A stretch of DNA of 64,000 nucleotides, taken from the NCBI RefSeq assembly GCF_003182255.1, contig NZ_QGTQ01000002.1:124001-188000 (forward strand), written 5' to 3'. This document shows, one piece after another, positions 45,604 through 53,166 of the stretch. Each line of letters begins with the position of its first letter. Positions within the stretch are counted from its first letter, which is position 1. Made by a program: the position numbers and the translations under genes. This stretch comes from Paenibacillus cellulosilyticus. Lineage in GTDB: Bacteria > Bacillota > Bacilli > Paenibacillales > Paenibacillaceae. The notes under the pieces were generated by a model that did not search any database, was not told where the DNA came from, and worked only from the letters and a program-made list of their open reading frames with translations.

Positions 45604-45668
45604 GAGTGTAATGCCGAAAGCAACAACCTAACAACCCATTGATGTATGGTTGTCTACCCAAAAAACTA
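45604..45668 (-). promoter_or_regulatory. Orphan copy E of the direct-repeat operator/promoter
   Basis: Minus strand: CTATAG..TTGGGTAGACAAC, then TGGGTTG 22 bp on, TAGGTTGTTGC, and TACACT. The same order of words as copies A and B, but no gene follows: transcription to the left would run straight into the end of the convergent GH8 gene. It is probably the leftover promoter of a lost gene. Confidence 0.4.
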
Positions 45669-45764
45669 TAGGACTTTCGTAAAACGATCGTTTTTTATGG
45701 GGAAAGTTCGTCTGATTTGTTGTCGGTGGGCTTTATGGGGGGCGGTCGGCGGTGGATGGCGACG

Positions 45765-46612
45765 CGGGATAGAGGCGATTTTTCACTCGTAGCTGGCCTC
45801 TATAGGGATCAGGTGCGCGATAGGAGCGATTTATCGCCTCTACCAAGTGCTATCCGGGCCATGCCGCGAGTTAGAGGCGATTTTCCGCCTCTATTCGGCA
45901 CCTTCGGGATTATCCCTCTGGGTAGGAGCGATTTATCGCCCCTATCCAGTGCTATCCGAGTCAGGCCGCGGGATAGGGGCGGTTTTCCGCCTCTATCCGG
46001 CAACTTCGGGACTATCCCTCTGGGTAGGAGCGATTTATCGCCCCTATCCAGTGCTATCCGAGTCAGGCCGCGGGATAGGGGCGGTTTTCCGCCTCTATCC
46101 GGCAACTTCGGGACTATCCCTCTGGGTAGGAGCGATTTATCGCCCCTATCCAGTGCTATCCGAGTCAGGCCGCGGGATAGGGGCGGTTTTCCGCCTCTAT
46201 CCGGCAACTTCGGGACTATCCCTCTGGGTAGGAGCGATTTATCGCCTCTATCCTGCGCTATCCGGGCCGGGCCGCGGGATAGGGGCGGTTTTCCGCCTCT
46301 ATCCGGCGACTTCGGGACTATCCCTCTGGGTAGGAGCGATTTATTACCCCTATCCTGCGCTATCCGGGCCAGGCGTGGGATAGGGGCGATTTTCCGCCTC
46401 TATCCGGCAACTTCGGGACTATCCCTCTGGATAGGAGTAATTTATCGCCTCTATCCTGCGCTATCCGGGCCAGGCGTGGGATAGGGGCGGTTTTCCGCCT
46501 CTATCCGGCAACTTCGGGACTATCCCTCTGGATAGGAGCAATTTATCGCCTCTATCCTGCGCTATCCGGGCCAGGCGTGGGATAGGGGCGGTTTTCCGCC
46601 TCTACCCCACCC
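45765..46612. repeat. Tandem array of stem-loops, ~102-bp period, about eight units
   Basis: Units begin at about 45819, 45921, 46023, 46125, 46227, 46329, 46430 and 46531, with a degenerate half-unit from 45765. Each unit has two hairpins. Hairpin I is GGTAGGAGCGAT/ATCGCCCCTATC-like around TT. Hairpin II is GGATAGGGGCGG/CCGCCTCTATCC around TTTT. A spacer CGGCAACTTCGGGACTATC lies between units. The middle units are almost identical and the flanks diverge. Because 102 is a multiple of three, long spurious frames with 34-residue repeats open on both strands; none has a ribosome site or protein-like composition, so I do not call a gene. It occupies the gap between convergent GH8 and GH43 genes. 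Confidence 0.85.
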
Positions 46613-46625
46613 AGCTATCGCACAT

Positions 46626-46658
46626 AAAAGCCCGATTCCGTAATGGAATCGGGCTTTT
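46626..46658. terminator. Bidirectional terminator
   Basis: A perfect stem AAAAGCCCGATTCC/GGAATCGGGCTTTT around GTAAT. Primarily ends the GH43 gene on the minus strand. Confidence 0.9.
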
Positions 46659-46672
46659 CGATCAAACACCTA

Positions 46673-47659
46673 TTACTCTTTATAAGGGTCGATCGTCTGA
46701 ATCGTACCGTCCTCGTTGTAATGCAGCTCCGTGTATTTGACGCTGCGCTTATGGTTCACGCCTTCGGACAGCGAGCAGTCGTGGTAGAACAGGTACCATT
46801 TGTCCTCGAATTCAACGATGGAATGGTGCGTCGTCCAGCCGATAACTGGCGTCAGAATCGTGCCTTTGAACGTGAATGGTCCGAGCGGGTTCGTACCAAC
46901 AGCGTACACAAGCTTATGTGTCGTCCCCGTCGAGTAGGACAGGTAGTACAAGCCGTTATACTTATGCAGCCACGGACCTTCAAAATAACGACGGTCCTCG
47001 TCGCCTGCCACAATTGGATTGCCGTCTTCATCAATGATCGAGATCTCATGAATCTCCGATGCGAACGACTTCATATCTTCGCTCAACCGCACAACACGAG
47101 GTCCAATGGCTGGTGCGTCCGCAGCCGGGCCATCGACAACCTCAGCCTTGAAGGAGCCTGTCTGCCACTTCTCCAATTGACCGCCCCATAGGCCGCCAAA
47201 GTACATATAGGCTTCGTTGTCTTCGTCGACAAACACAGCCGGGTCGATGCTGTAGCTGCCTTCCATATAATTGTCTTCCGGCTTGAATGGTCCAGCAGGC
47301 GATTCGCTCGTCGCTACACCGATACGGAAAATGCCGTCGTGGTCGCGCGCCGGGAAGAACAAGTAGTACGTGTTATTCTTATAAGCCGCATCCGGTGCCC
47401 ACATCTGCTTGGAGGCCCACTTCACATCGCGTACATGCAGCGCTTCGCCATGATCGACGACCGGCGATTCGAAGTTGTCGAGCGACAAGATATGATAATC
47501 CTCCATCGCATACTGGTCGCCATTATCGTTGTCTGGACCATCGTGGTCGAGATCATGCGATGGGTAAATATATAGTTTGCCATCAAATACGTGGGCAGAT
47601 GGGTCAGCTGTGTAAATATGCGTTACAATCGGCTGATTCGGTTTCGGTGCGTTGGACAT
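46673..47659 (-). CDS. Cytoplasmic GH43 beta-xylosidase/alpha-L-arabinofuranosidase
   Basis: 328 residues from the ATG at 47659 (GGAGG nine nt upstream). No signal peptide. The GH43 catalytic triad is visible: general base D19 in YTADPSAHVFDG, modulator D139 in YSIDPAVFVDED, and general acid E227 in YFEGPWLHK. The strand VIGWTTHHSIVEFEDKWYLFYHD closes the propeller. It is the last gene of the SBP-permease-permease-GH43 set and probably acts on the sugar those permeases import, releasing xylose or arabinose. Confidence 0.9.
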   Translation of the reverse strand: MSNAPKPNQPIVTHIYTADPSAHVFDGKLYIYPSHDLDHDGPDNDNGDQYAMEDYHILSLDNFESPVVDHGEALHVRDVKWASKQMWAPDAAYKNNTYYLFFPARDHDGIFRIGVATSESPAGPFKPEDNYMEGSYSIDPAVFVDEDNEAYMYFGGLWGGQLEKWQTGSFKAEVVDGPAADAPAIGPRVVRLSEDMKSFASEIHEISIIDEDGNPIVAGDEDRRYFEGPWLHKYNGLYYLSYSTGTTHKLVYAVGTNPLGPFTFKGTILTPVIGWTTHHSIVEFEDKWYLFYHDCSLSEGVNHKRSVKYTELHYNEDGTIQTIDPYKE

Positions 47660-47812
47660 TGCAATTAGCCTCCAGTCGGATACATAGTCATTCGCTATTA
47701 TAACCAAGTGTACCGATTAAGAGAGCCGCAGGCAATCGGACATTTTATATGAAACGCCCTAAGAAATTATAGTTCTTGCTTCCCACCACACTAGGAATTA
47801 TTGATATAGCAC

Positions 47813-47843
47813 AAAGGCGCCCCTATCCGTCGATAGGAACGCC
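47813..47843 (-). terminator. Imperfect stem-loop after the permease genes
   Basis: AGGCG..CCTATC pairs with GATAGG..CGCCT with bulges. It lies between the permease stop (47853) and the GH43 gene, followed by TTTGTGC on the minus strand. It may give partial termination. Between it and the GH43 start lies a possible promoter (TTGCCT, 17 bp, TACACT near 47708-47740). Confidence 0.5.
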
Positions 47844-47852
47844 TCCTCTTGC

Positions 47853-48689
47853 CTACCCCTTCACCGCGCCATTCGTCAAACCGCTGACGATATACTTCTG
47901 AACAAAGATAAAGATCAGCACAACCGGAATGATACTTACCGTACCAAATGCCATCGTATTGTTCCACGACGTGCTCTGGAAGCCGAGGAAGGTGTAGATG
48001 CCTGCCGTAATCGGCCGCATGCTTTCTTTGCTAATGAATGTCATGCCATAGATCAGATCGCCCCACGCGAACAGGAACGAGAAGACCATGACGACGACGA
48101 CGCCAGGCATTGCGATCGGAAGCATGATTCGGAAAAAGGTTCGAATCGTTCCGCAGCCATCGATCTTCGCCGACTCCTCGAGCTCCTTCGGCAGACCGGC
48201 AAAGTACGTGCGCAGTGTAACGACTGAGAACGGGATGCCCATCGTCGCATTCGCGAGAATCGTGCTCCAATACGTCGGCCCGATGAGACCGAGATGCTTG
48301 AACAAGATGAACAGCGGCGTTAAGATGAGCGATGCTGGCAGCATCTGTGTCACAAGGAACAAGAGCAGGAAGATGTGACTGCCAGGGAACTTATAGCGGC
48401 CGAGTCCATACGAAGCCGGGATCGCGAGCACCGTTGCAATGACGAGCGAGCCAAGCGCGATAATCGCACTGTTCTTAAAGCCGTTCCAGATGTTGTACGA
48501 GGAGCCCGACAGCTGCTCGGTGTACGATTTGATATCAATGGTGTGTGGATACCATGTAACCGGCGTTTGGAAAATCTCCCCTTCTGGCTTAAGCGAAGTG
48601 ACAATCATCCAGTAGAGGGGGAACAGGAACACGATCATAACCGCAATGCCGAGAATAGGGAGCAGCCATGCTGAATAACGTTTCTTCAT
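47853..48689 (-). CDS. Carbohydrate ABC transporter permease, MalG type
   Basis: 278 residues with six membrane helices. EAA loop LEESAKIDGCGTIRTFFRIMLP at about 185. C-terminus LTNGAVKG is typical of the family. Its ATG overlaps the stop of the MalF-type gene (48689/48686), so the two are coupled. The substrate is probably the oligosaccharide bound by the SBP at 49818. Confidence 0.92.
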   Translation of the reverse strand: MKKRYSAWLLPILGIAVMIVFLFPLYWMIVTSLKPEGEIFQTPVTWYPHTIDIKSYTEQLSGSSYNIWNGFKNSAIIALGSLVIATVLAIPASYGLGRYKFPGSHIFLLLFLVTQMLPASLILTPLFILFKHLGLIGPTYWSTILANATMGIPFSVVTLRTYFAGLPKELEESAKIDGCGTIRTFFRIMLPIAMPGVVVVMVFSFLFAWGDLIYGMTFISKESMRPITAGIYTFLGFQSTSWNNTMAFGTVSIIPVVLIFIFVQKYIVSGLTNGAVKG

Positions 48690-49582
48690 GAACTACTCAC
48701 CTCTTCTCTCCTTACCATCCATAGATACAGAATGCCAACAATGAACAGGATGACGAACATGACGTTGGCAGCTGCGGCGCCTTGGCTGAACTTAAACAGT
48801 TCGAACGACAGCTTATAGGCGTAAGTAGACATCATCTGTGTCGCATTCACCGGTCCACCGTGCGTGGCGATGAGGACAAGCTCGAACACCTTGAACGTAT
48901 ATATGAAGCCTAGAACGAGCAGCGAGTAGATAGCGGGCTTCAGCAGCGGCAGCGTCAACCGCCAAAACTTCTGTAACGCATTCGCCCCGTCAATCGACGC
49001 GCTCTCGTAAATGTCCTTAGGGATAGTCGTTAGTCCCGTCGTCAGCAGGATCATGTTGAACGGAATACCGATCCACGTATTCGCGATAATGAGCGTAATC
49101 ATCGCTGGGACAGGAGTTACGAGCCAGTCGATATGACTGCCAAGATGCAGGTGCGTGATCGAATCGTTCACAACGCCATCTCCGCTGAACATGAACTTGT
49201 ACATCATTGCGGTGATGGTTGCAGGCAGCAGCCAGCTGATCATAACAAGTCCGCGAAGCCGCTGTGCAAATCGGAACGTCTTCGAGAACAAGAGTGCGAA
49301 GGCTAGACCAATAATGAACTGCAATACGATACAAGCAACCGTGTAAATTAACGTGTTCACGATCGACGTGACGAGCACGCCTTCCTCGAACAATTCCTTG
49401 TAATTACCGAGCCCAACGAACGGCTGCTCGCCATGCGAGACGTTCATCACGTTGACGTCGAGCAGGCTGAGCCGAATATTATCGATAATCGGATAACCAA
49501 CAAAGAACAGCATATAAAACAAAGCGGGCAGTACAAGCACATAGCCCGTTATTTTGTTTTGTCTACTCAGCATGGACTTCAT
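48686..49582 (-). CDS. Sugar ABC transporter permease, MalF type
   Basis: 298 residues. Starts with the short basic N-terminus MKSMLSRQNK and helix VLVLPALFYMLFFVGYPII. EAA loop YESASIDGANALQKFWRLTLP at about 205. ATG at 49582 with GGTGGTGAG upstream. It is separated from its SBP gene by about 235 bp, most of which is a MITE-like repeat, so expression relative to the SBP may be altered by that insertion. Confidence 0.92.
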   Translation of the reverse strand: MKSMLSRQNKITGYVLVLPALFYMLFFVGYPIIDNIRLSLLDVNVMNVSHGEQPFVGLGNYKELFEEGVLVTSIVNTLIYTVACIVLQFIIGLAFALLFSKTFRFAQRLRGLVMISWLLPATITAMMYKFMFSGDGVVNDSITHLHLGSHIDWLVTPVPAMITLIIANTWIGIPFNMILLTTGLTTIPKDIYESASIDGANALQKFWRLTLPLLKPAIYSLLVLGFIYTFKVFELVLIATHGGPVNATQMMSTYAYKLSFELFKFSQGAAAANVMFVILFIVGILYLWMVRREEVSSS

Positions 49583-49656
49583 CTCACCACCCTAACTTAA
49601 GCATTTGAAGTACGGGGCGATGGCACCGCACCGTACTCCAATCGCACCTCTATCTA

Positions 49657-49816
49657 TTAGTCCGCTTTTGATCACGAAGCATCACATGAAGTGAATTCGG
49701 CATCGAATCTTGAATGAAGCTGTGACTTCCGGTTCTCACGTAGCAAACCACTACGCTCCGATCCTCATTCCCCGCTTGATCCAACCTTCTTGGTGCTGAA
49801 AACCGGACTTTTGAAC
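49657..49816 (-). repeat. MITE-like repeat, copy 1 (inverted)
   Basis: Reverse complement of copies 2 and 3, more diverged and lacking the outermost bases of one terminal repeat. It ends with ACCGGACTTTTGAAC, abutting the stop codon of the SBP gene. It fills the SBP-permease spacer. Confidence 0.8.
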
Positions 49817-49817
49817 A

Positions 49818-51122
49818 TTACTTGCCAAGAATTTTATCGATCTTCGCTTGCGCTTCCTTCGCGTTGTCTTCTGCCGTGCCGCTGCCAAGCAGCGTCTTGT
49901 CGAGCGCTTCCGACAGTGCATTCGAGATTTCAGGCCATTTTGGATGCGGACCACGCGGTTGTGCGTAGTTCATATTGTCTGCGAACACTTTCAGTTGATC
50001 GTTATCTGCCCAGTAAGGATCAGCCGCTACGTCTTTACGCGCTGGGAAGTAACCAAAGCCTTGTGCGAAATCTTTCAGCACGTCCGGCGATTCTACGTAC
50101 ATAGCGAAATCAACCGCTTGGTCGACATGCTTGCCGTTAACGATACCGAGGTTCTCGCCGCCTAGTACGGAGGCGTACTGTTGGTCCTTTGGTAGAAGCG
50201 CAATACCATATTTCAGATCTGGCGCGTTCGTTGCAAGCTCTGGCAGCTGCCAAGGACCGTTGACCATCATCGCGATTTTGCCAGAAGCGAATTGCTTCAT
50301 CACGTCTGCTTGCGTCCAGTTGATAACGTCTTTGCTCATCGAGCCGTCATTGACCAGATCAGCCAGGAAGCCGTATGCCTTCGCGCCTTCTGCTCCGCCG
50401 ACATTATCGAAAGTTGCGCCAGCCGACAGCAGCCACGGCAGGAATTGGAACGTGCCTTCTTCGTTGCCTGGAGCCGCGATGCCGATGCCCGTTGTGCCAT
50501 CCTTCGTAAGCGCCTTCGCAGCGGTACGCAGCTCATCCCATGTCGTCGGAGGCGTTACGCCTGCATCCGACAGCATCTTCTCGTTGTAGAACAACGCGAG
50601 GTTGTTGCTGCCCAGTGGAATGGCGTATTGCTTGCCGTCCAGAATCGTCGAGGACCAAGGACCTGGGAAGAATTGATCTTTGTCCGCCCAAGCATTGACC
50701 TTCTCCGTAATGTCTGCGAACAAGCCCATTGCCGCGTAAGCCGCTGTATCCGGGTTGTCGATAACGACGATGTCCGGCAGATCAGAAGCAGCAAGACCAA
50801 CCGACAGCTTCTTCTTAAAGTCTGCGAAAGGAATGAAGACAGGTTCGATTTCCACGTTCGGATTTTTTGCCGTATAGCCATCCGTCAGCGCCTTGATCTT
50901 ATCGAAGCGCTCTTTGCCCTCGAAGTAGAACCACAGTGTAAGCTTTGTTTTCTCTGCCGTGTCCGTCTTCGCTGTGGTGTCAGTCGTTGTTGCCGCGGAC
51001 GAGTCCGTTTCCGTCTTCGTCGTTGTTTGAGTCGTATCGCTATCGTTCTTGTCCGAAGAACCACAGCCAACAAGACCAGTCACAAGCGCCGCCATAACAA
51101 GGCCAGCTGCCATCTTTTTCAT
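49818..51122 (-). CDS. Extracellular sugar-binding lipoprotein (CUT1 SBP)
   Basis: 434 residues, normal length for a maltose/xylobiose-type binding protein. Lipobox VTGLVGCGSS, a Thr/Asp linker to ~57, then LTLWFYFEGKERFDKIK, DIVVIDNPDTAAYAAMGLF, YAIPLGSNNLALFYNEKML, FASGKIAMMVNGPWQLP and LGGENLGIVNG. It is the receptor for the permeases at 47853-49582. A cre-like box at 51176 suggests catabolite repression, and the kinase/regulator pair downstream-adjacent at 51.6-54.9 kb probably induces it. It is bracketed by copies of a MITE-like repeat in opposite orientation. Confidence 0.92.
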   Translation of the reverse strand: MKKMAAGLVMAALVTGLVGCGSSDKNDSDTTQTTTKTETDSSAATTTDTTAKTDTAEKTKLTLWFYFEGKERFDKIKALTDGYTAKNPNVEIEPVFIPFADFKKKLSVGLAASDLPDIVVIDNPDTAAYAAMGLFADITEKVNAWADKDQFFPGPWSSTILDGKQYAIPLGSNNLALFYNEKMLSDAGVTPPTTWDELRTAAKALTKDGTTGIGIAAPGNEEGTFQFLPWLLSAGATFDNVGGAEGAKAYGFLADLVNDGSMSKDVINWTQADVMKQFASGKIAMMVNGPWQLPELATNAPDLKYGIALLPKDQQYASVLGGENLGIVNGKHVDQAVDFAMYVESPDVLKDFAQGFGYFPARKDVAADPYWADNDQLKVFADNMNYAQPRGPHPKWPEISNALSEALDKTLLGSGTAEDNAKEAQAKIDKILGK

Positions 51123-51175
51123 GCTTGAACCCCCTAAGGATCGTTGTTTGTACTTGCAAACTTAGTGTACCGAAA

Positions 51176-51189
51176 TGAAAGCGCTTAGA
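51176..51189. promoter_or_regulatory. cre-like box upstream of the SBP gene
   Basis: TGAAAGCGCTTAGA has one mismatch to TGWAANCGNTNWCA. Located 54 bp upstream of the SBP start, where CcpA would block initiation. Confidence 0.5.
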
Positions 51190-51251
51190 AAATTTCATAA
51201 TCATCCGAAAGGTGGATATATTTCATGTGACTTTATATCTATTTCGTGCAT

Positions 51252-51419
51252 GTTCAAAAAATCCGGTTTTCAGCACCGAGAAGGCTGGATGAAAGCAGGG
51301 AATGAGGATCGGAGCGTAGTGATGTGCTACGTGAGAACCGGAAGTCTCTGCTTCATTCAGGATTCGATGCCGAATGCTCTTCCTGTGATACTTCGTGATC
51401 AAAAGCGGACTTTTTGAAC
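51252..51419 (+). repeat. MITE-like repeat, copy 2
   Basis: 168 bp with terminal inverted repeats GTTCAAAAAATCCGGTTTT and AAAAGCGGACTTTTTGAAC. Carries no open frame worth calling. Followed by ACCTCTATTAGTGCAT and then copy 3. Confidence 0.85.
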
Positions 51420-51436
51420 TACCTCTATTAGTGCAT

Positions 51437-51604
51437 GTTCAAAAAATCCGGTTTTCAGCACCAAGAAGGCTGGATGAAAGCAGGGAATGAGGATCGGAGC
51501 GTAGTGATGTGCTACGTGAGAACCGGAAGTCTCTGCTTCATTCAGGATTCGATGCCGAATGCTCTTCCTGTGATACTTCGTGATCAAAAGCGGACTTTTT
51601 GAAC
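51437..51604 (+). repeat. MITE-like repeat, copy 3
   Basis: Differs from copy 2 at one position I can see (CACCAAG versus CACCGAG), so this tandem duplication is recent. It ends six bases before the stop codon of the response regulator at 51610. Confidence 0.85.
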
Positions 51605-51609
51605 TACCT

Positions 51610-53166
51610 CTATCTAGCATTTAATTTCTGATACTCGCCCGGCGTCATCCCTGTCGCTTCCTTGAACACGCGGGAAAAATATTTCGGATCCGGATACCCG
51701 ACCTGCTGTGCAATCTCGAACGTTCGCAGCTCGCTCCCAAGCAATAGTTCCTTCGCTTTGCGCAGCCGCAAGTCTCTTATGTACACAGAAAATGGCCGTC
51801 CGACTTCCTTGTTGAATTGGCCGCTTAGATAAGCCATCGTCACGCGAAGATTGTCGGCGATCTCATCAAGCGTAATCCCTTCGGCATACTGCTCCTGCAC
51901 GATACGGACCGCCTTCTGAATCAGGAGGCTGTATACTGGCGTCTCTGCAGGAGCGTCAATGTCCAGCAGAGCCTCGCCAATTCGATTCATCGTCTGCTCG
52001 AATTGGCCAAGCGAGCGAACATCCCGCAGCGACCGCTGCCATTCACTTTGAAGCGGCTCCGGCAGCATGAATCCATGCACATCCCCCGCCAGCTTCAGCA
52101 TGTAGGAAACGAACCGAATGCTGTATTCGATCGTGAGGACAGGCCCGTACTTCATATCCTTGAACTCGTTCACCATGCTGTGGAACTGCTTCTCGATGTC
52201 TTTGCTGTTTGCGGTCACAATCGCGCGGGAGCACTTGCCCTCCAGCAGCACCGGATACGGAATCTCCCGAGTTGCTACTCGGTTTACATTCTCTCGGCGA
52301 ATCGCTCGCTTGCTGCCGAGCACCATCGACCATTTGGCCAACTCGAGCAGTTCCTCCATGTCCCGCTTCAGATTGGACAAGCGAAACACCTCACCAAGGC
52401 TGTACTGCACCTCTAATCCAGCTTTGCTGATTGCAGGAATAAGCCGCTCATCTACAAGCTTAGCGGCGTCGAAGTCAGCGTCCTCCGCCTGTGCGATCCC
52501 GATCAAGATGCCGCGCGAGGCAAGACCAAATACGGTACTCGTCCCAACCAACTTCCATTCCGACTCCAGCAGCGCCCGCAAGGTGGATAGTTGTTTCTCT
52601 TTATAGCTGCCATAGGAGACAACAGATAGATGAAAAGGCTGATCGTCGCGGAAGCCAAGCTTCGCTCGAATACGAGCCTCCTGCTGCTCCGCCTCTTCCC
52701 CAAGCAAGTCCATCAATCGGAGGAACATGGAATCAAGCGTCCCTGGCTCTTCTTCGACAGCCGCTTGCGCATGCTGCTGACTCTGCTGCTTCTGCTCCTC
52801 CAGATCGGCCCGCACGTTATCCAGCGCCTCGCGCAGATCGGGCACCGTAATCGGCTTCTCTAAGTAATCGCTCACGCTCATTTTCAGCGCTCGCTGCGCA
52901 TATTCGAACTCGGAGTAACCGGTGAGAATAATCATTTTGTGCCGAAAACCCTTGCTCCTCAGTTGACTGAGCATCTCAAGGCCCGACATGCCAGGCATAT
53001 TAATATCGGTGATGACGAGATCCGGCTTCATTTGTTCAATGACCGCCATCCCGTCTGTTCCGTTCATCGCTTCACCTACCACTTCATCTCCCGCGTCCAA
53101 TCTGCCGATCAACCGAATCAGCCCTTCTCTGGAGTTGTGCTCATCTTCAACGACGACGATTCGCAT
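51610..53166 (-). CDS. Two-component response regulator, REC-AraC (YesN type)
   Basis: 518 residues from the ATG at 53166 (AAGGAGAGG upstream; the frame is open to 53391 but that overlaps the kinase gene). Receiver: VVVEDEHNSREG, phospho-Asp in LVITDINMPGMSG, LTGYSEFEYA, and Lys in DYLEKPITV. A coiled stretch (EEQKQQSQQHAQAAVEEE) follows. The AraC domain at the end reads LDEIADNLRVTMAYLSGQF and FEIAQQVGYPDPKYFSRVF. Its 5' end overlaps the kinase gene by 20 bp. Probable regulator of the SBP/permease/GH43 set at 46.7-51.1 kb. Confidence 0.93.
   Translation of the reverse strand: MRIVVVEDEHNSREGLIRLIGRLDAGDEVVGEAMNGTDGMAVIEQMKPDLVITDINMPGMSGLEMLSQLRSKGFRHKMIILTGYSEFEYAQRALKMSVSDYLEKPITVPDLREALDNVRADLEEQKQQSQQHAQAAVEEEPGTLDSMFLRLMDLLGEEAEQQEARIRAKLGFRDDQPFHLSVVSYGSYKEKQLSTLRALLESEWKLVGTSTVFGLASRGILIGIAQAEDADFDAAKLVDERLIPAISKAGLEVQYSLGEVFRLSNLKRDMEELLELAKWSMVLGSKRAIRRENVNRVATREIPYPVLLEGKCSRAIVTANSKDIEKQFHSMVNEFKDMKYGPVLTIEYSIRFVSYMLKLAGDVHGFMLPEPLQSEWQRSLRDVRSLGQFEQTMNRIGEALLDIDAPAETPVYSLLIQKAVRIVQEQYAEGITLDEIADNLRVTMAYLSGQFNKEVGRPFSVYIRDLRLRKAKELLLGSELRTFEIAQQVGYPDPKYFSRVFKEATGMTPGEYQKLNAR

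Noticed and set aside
45717-46484. Long plus-strand and minus-strand frames with 34-residue repeats
   Set aside because: They arise because the 102-bp period is a multiple of three. Several frames are open at once on both strands, starts lack ribosome sites, and the sequence is explained by nested inverted repeats.
45765-46612. CRISPR array
   Set aside because: The whole 102-bp unit is repeated, with no unique spacers, and there are no cas genes in the window.
49657-51604. Composite transposon carrying the SBP gene
   Set aside because: No transposase, no target-site duplication that I can see at the outer edges, and the SBP gene belongs logically to the permease operon. Treated as separate MITE-like insertions.
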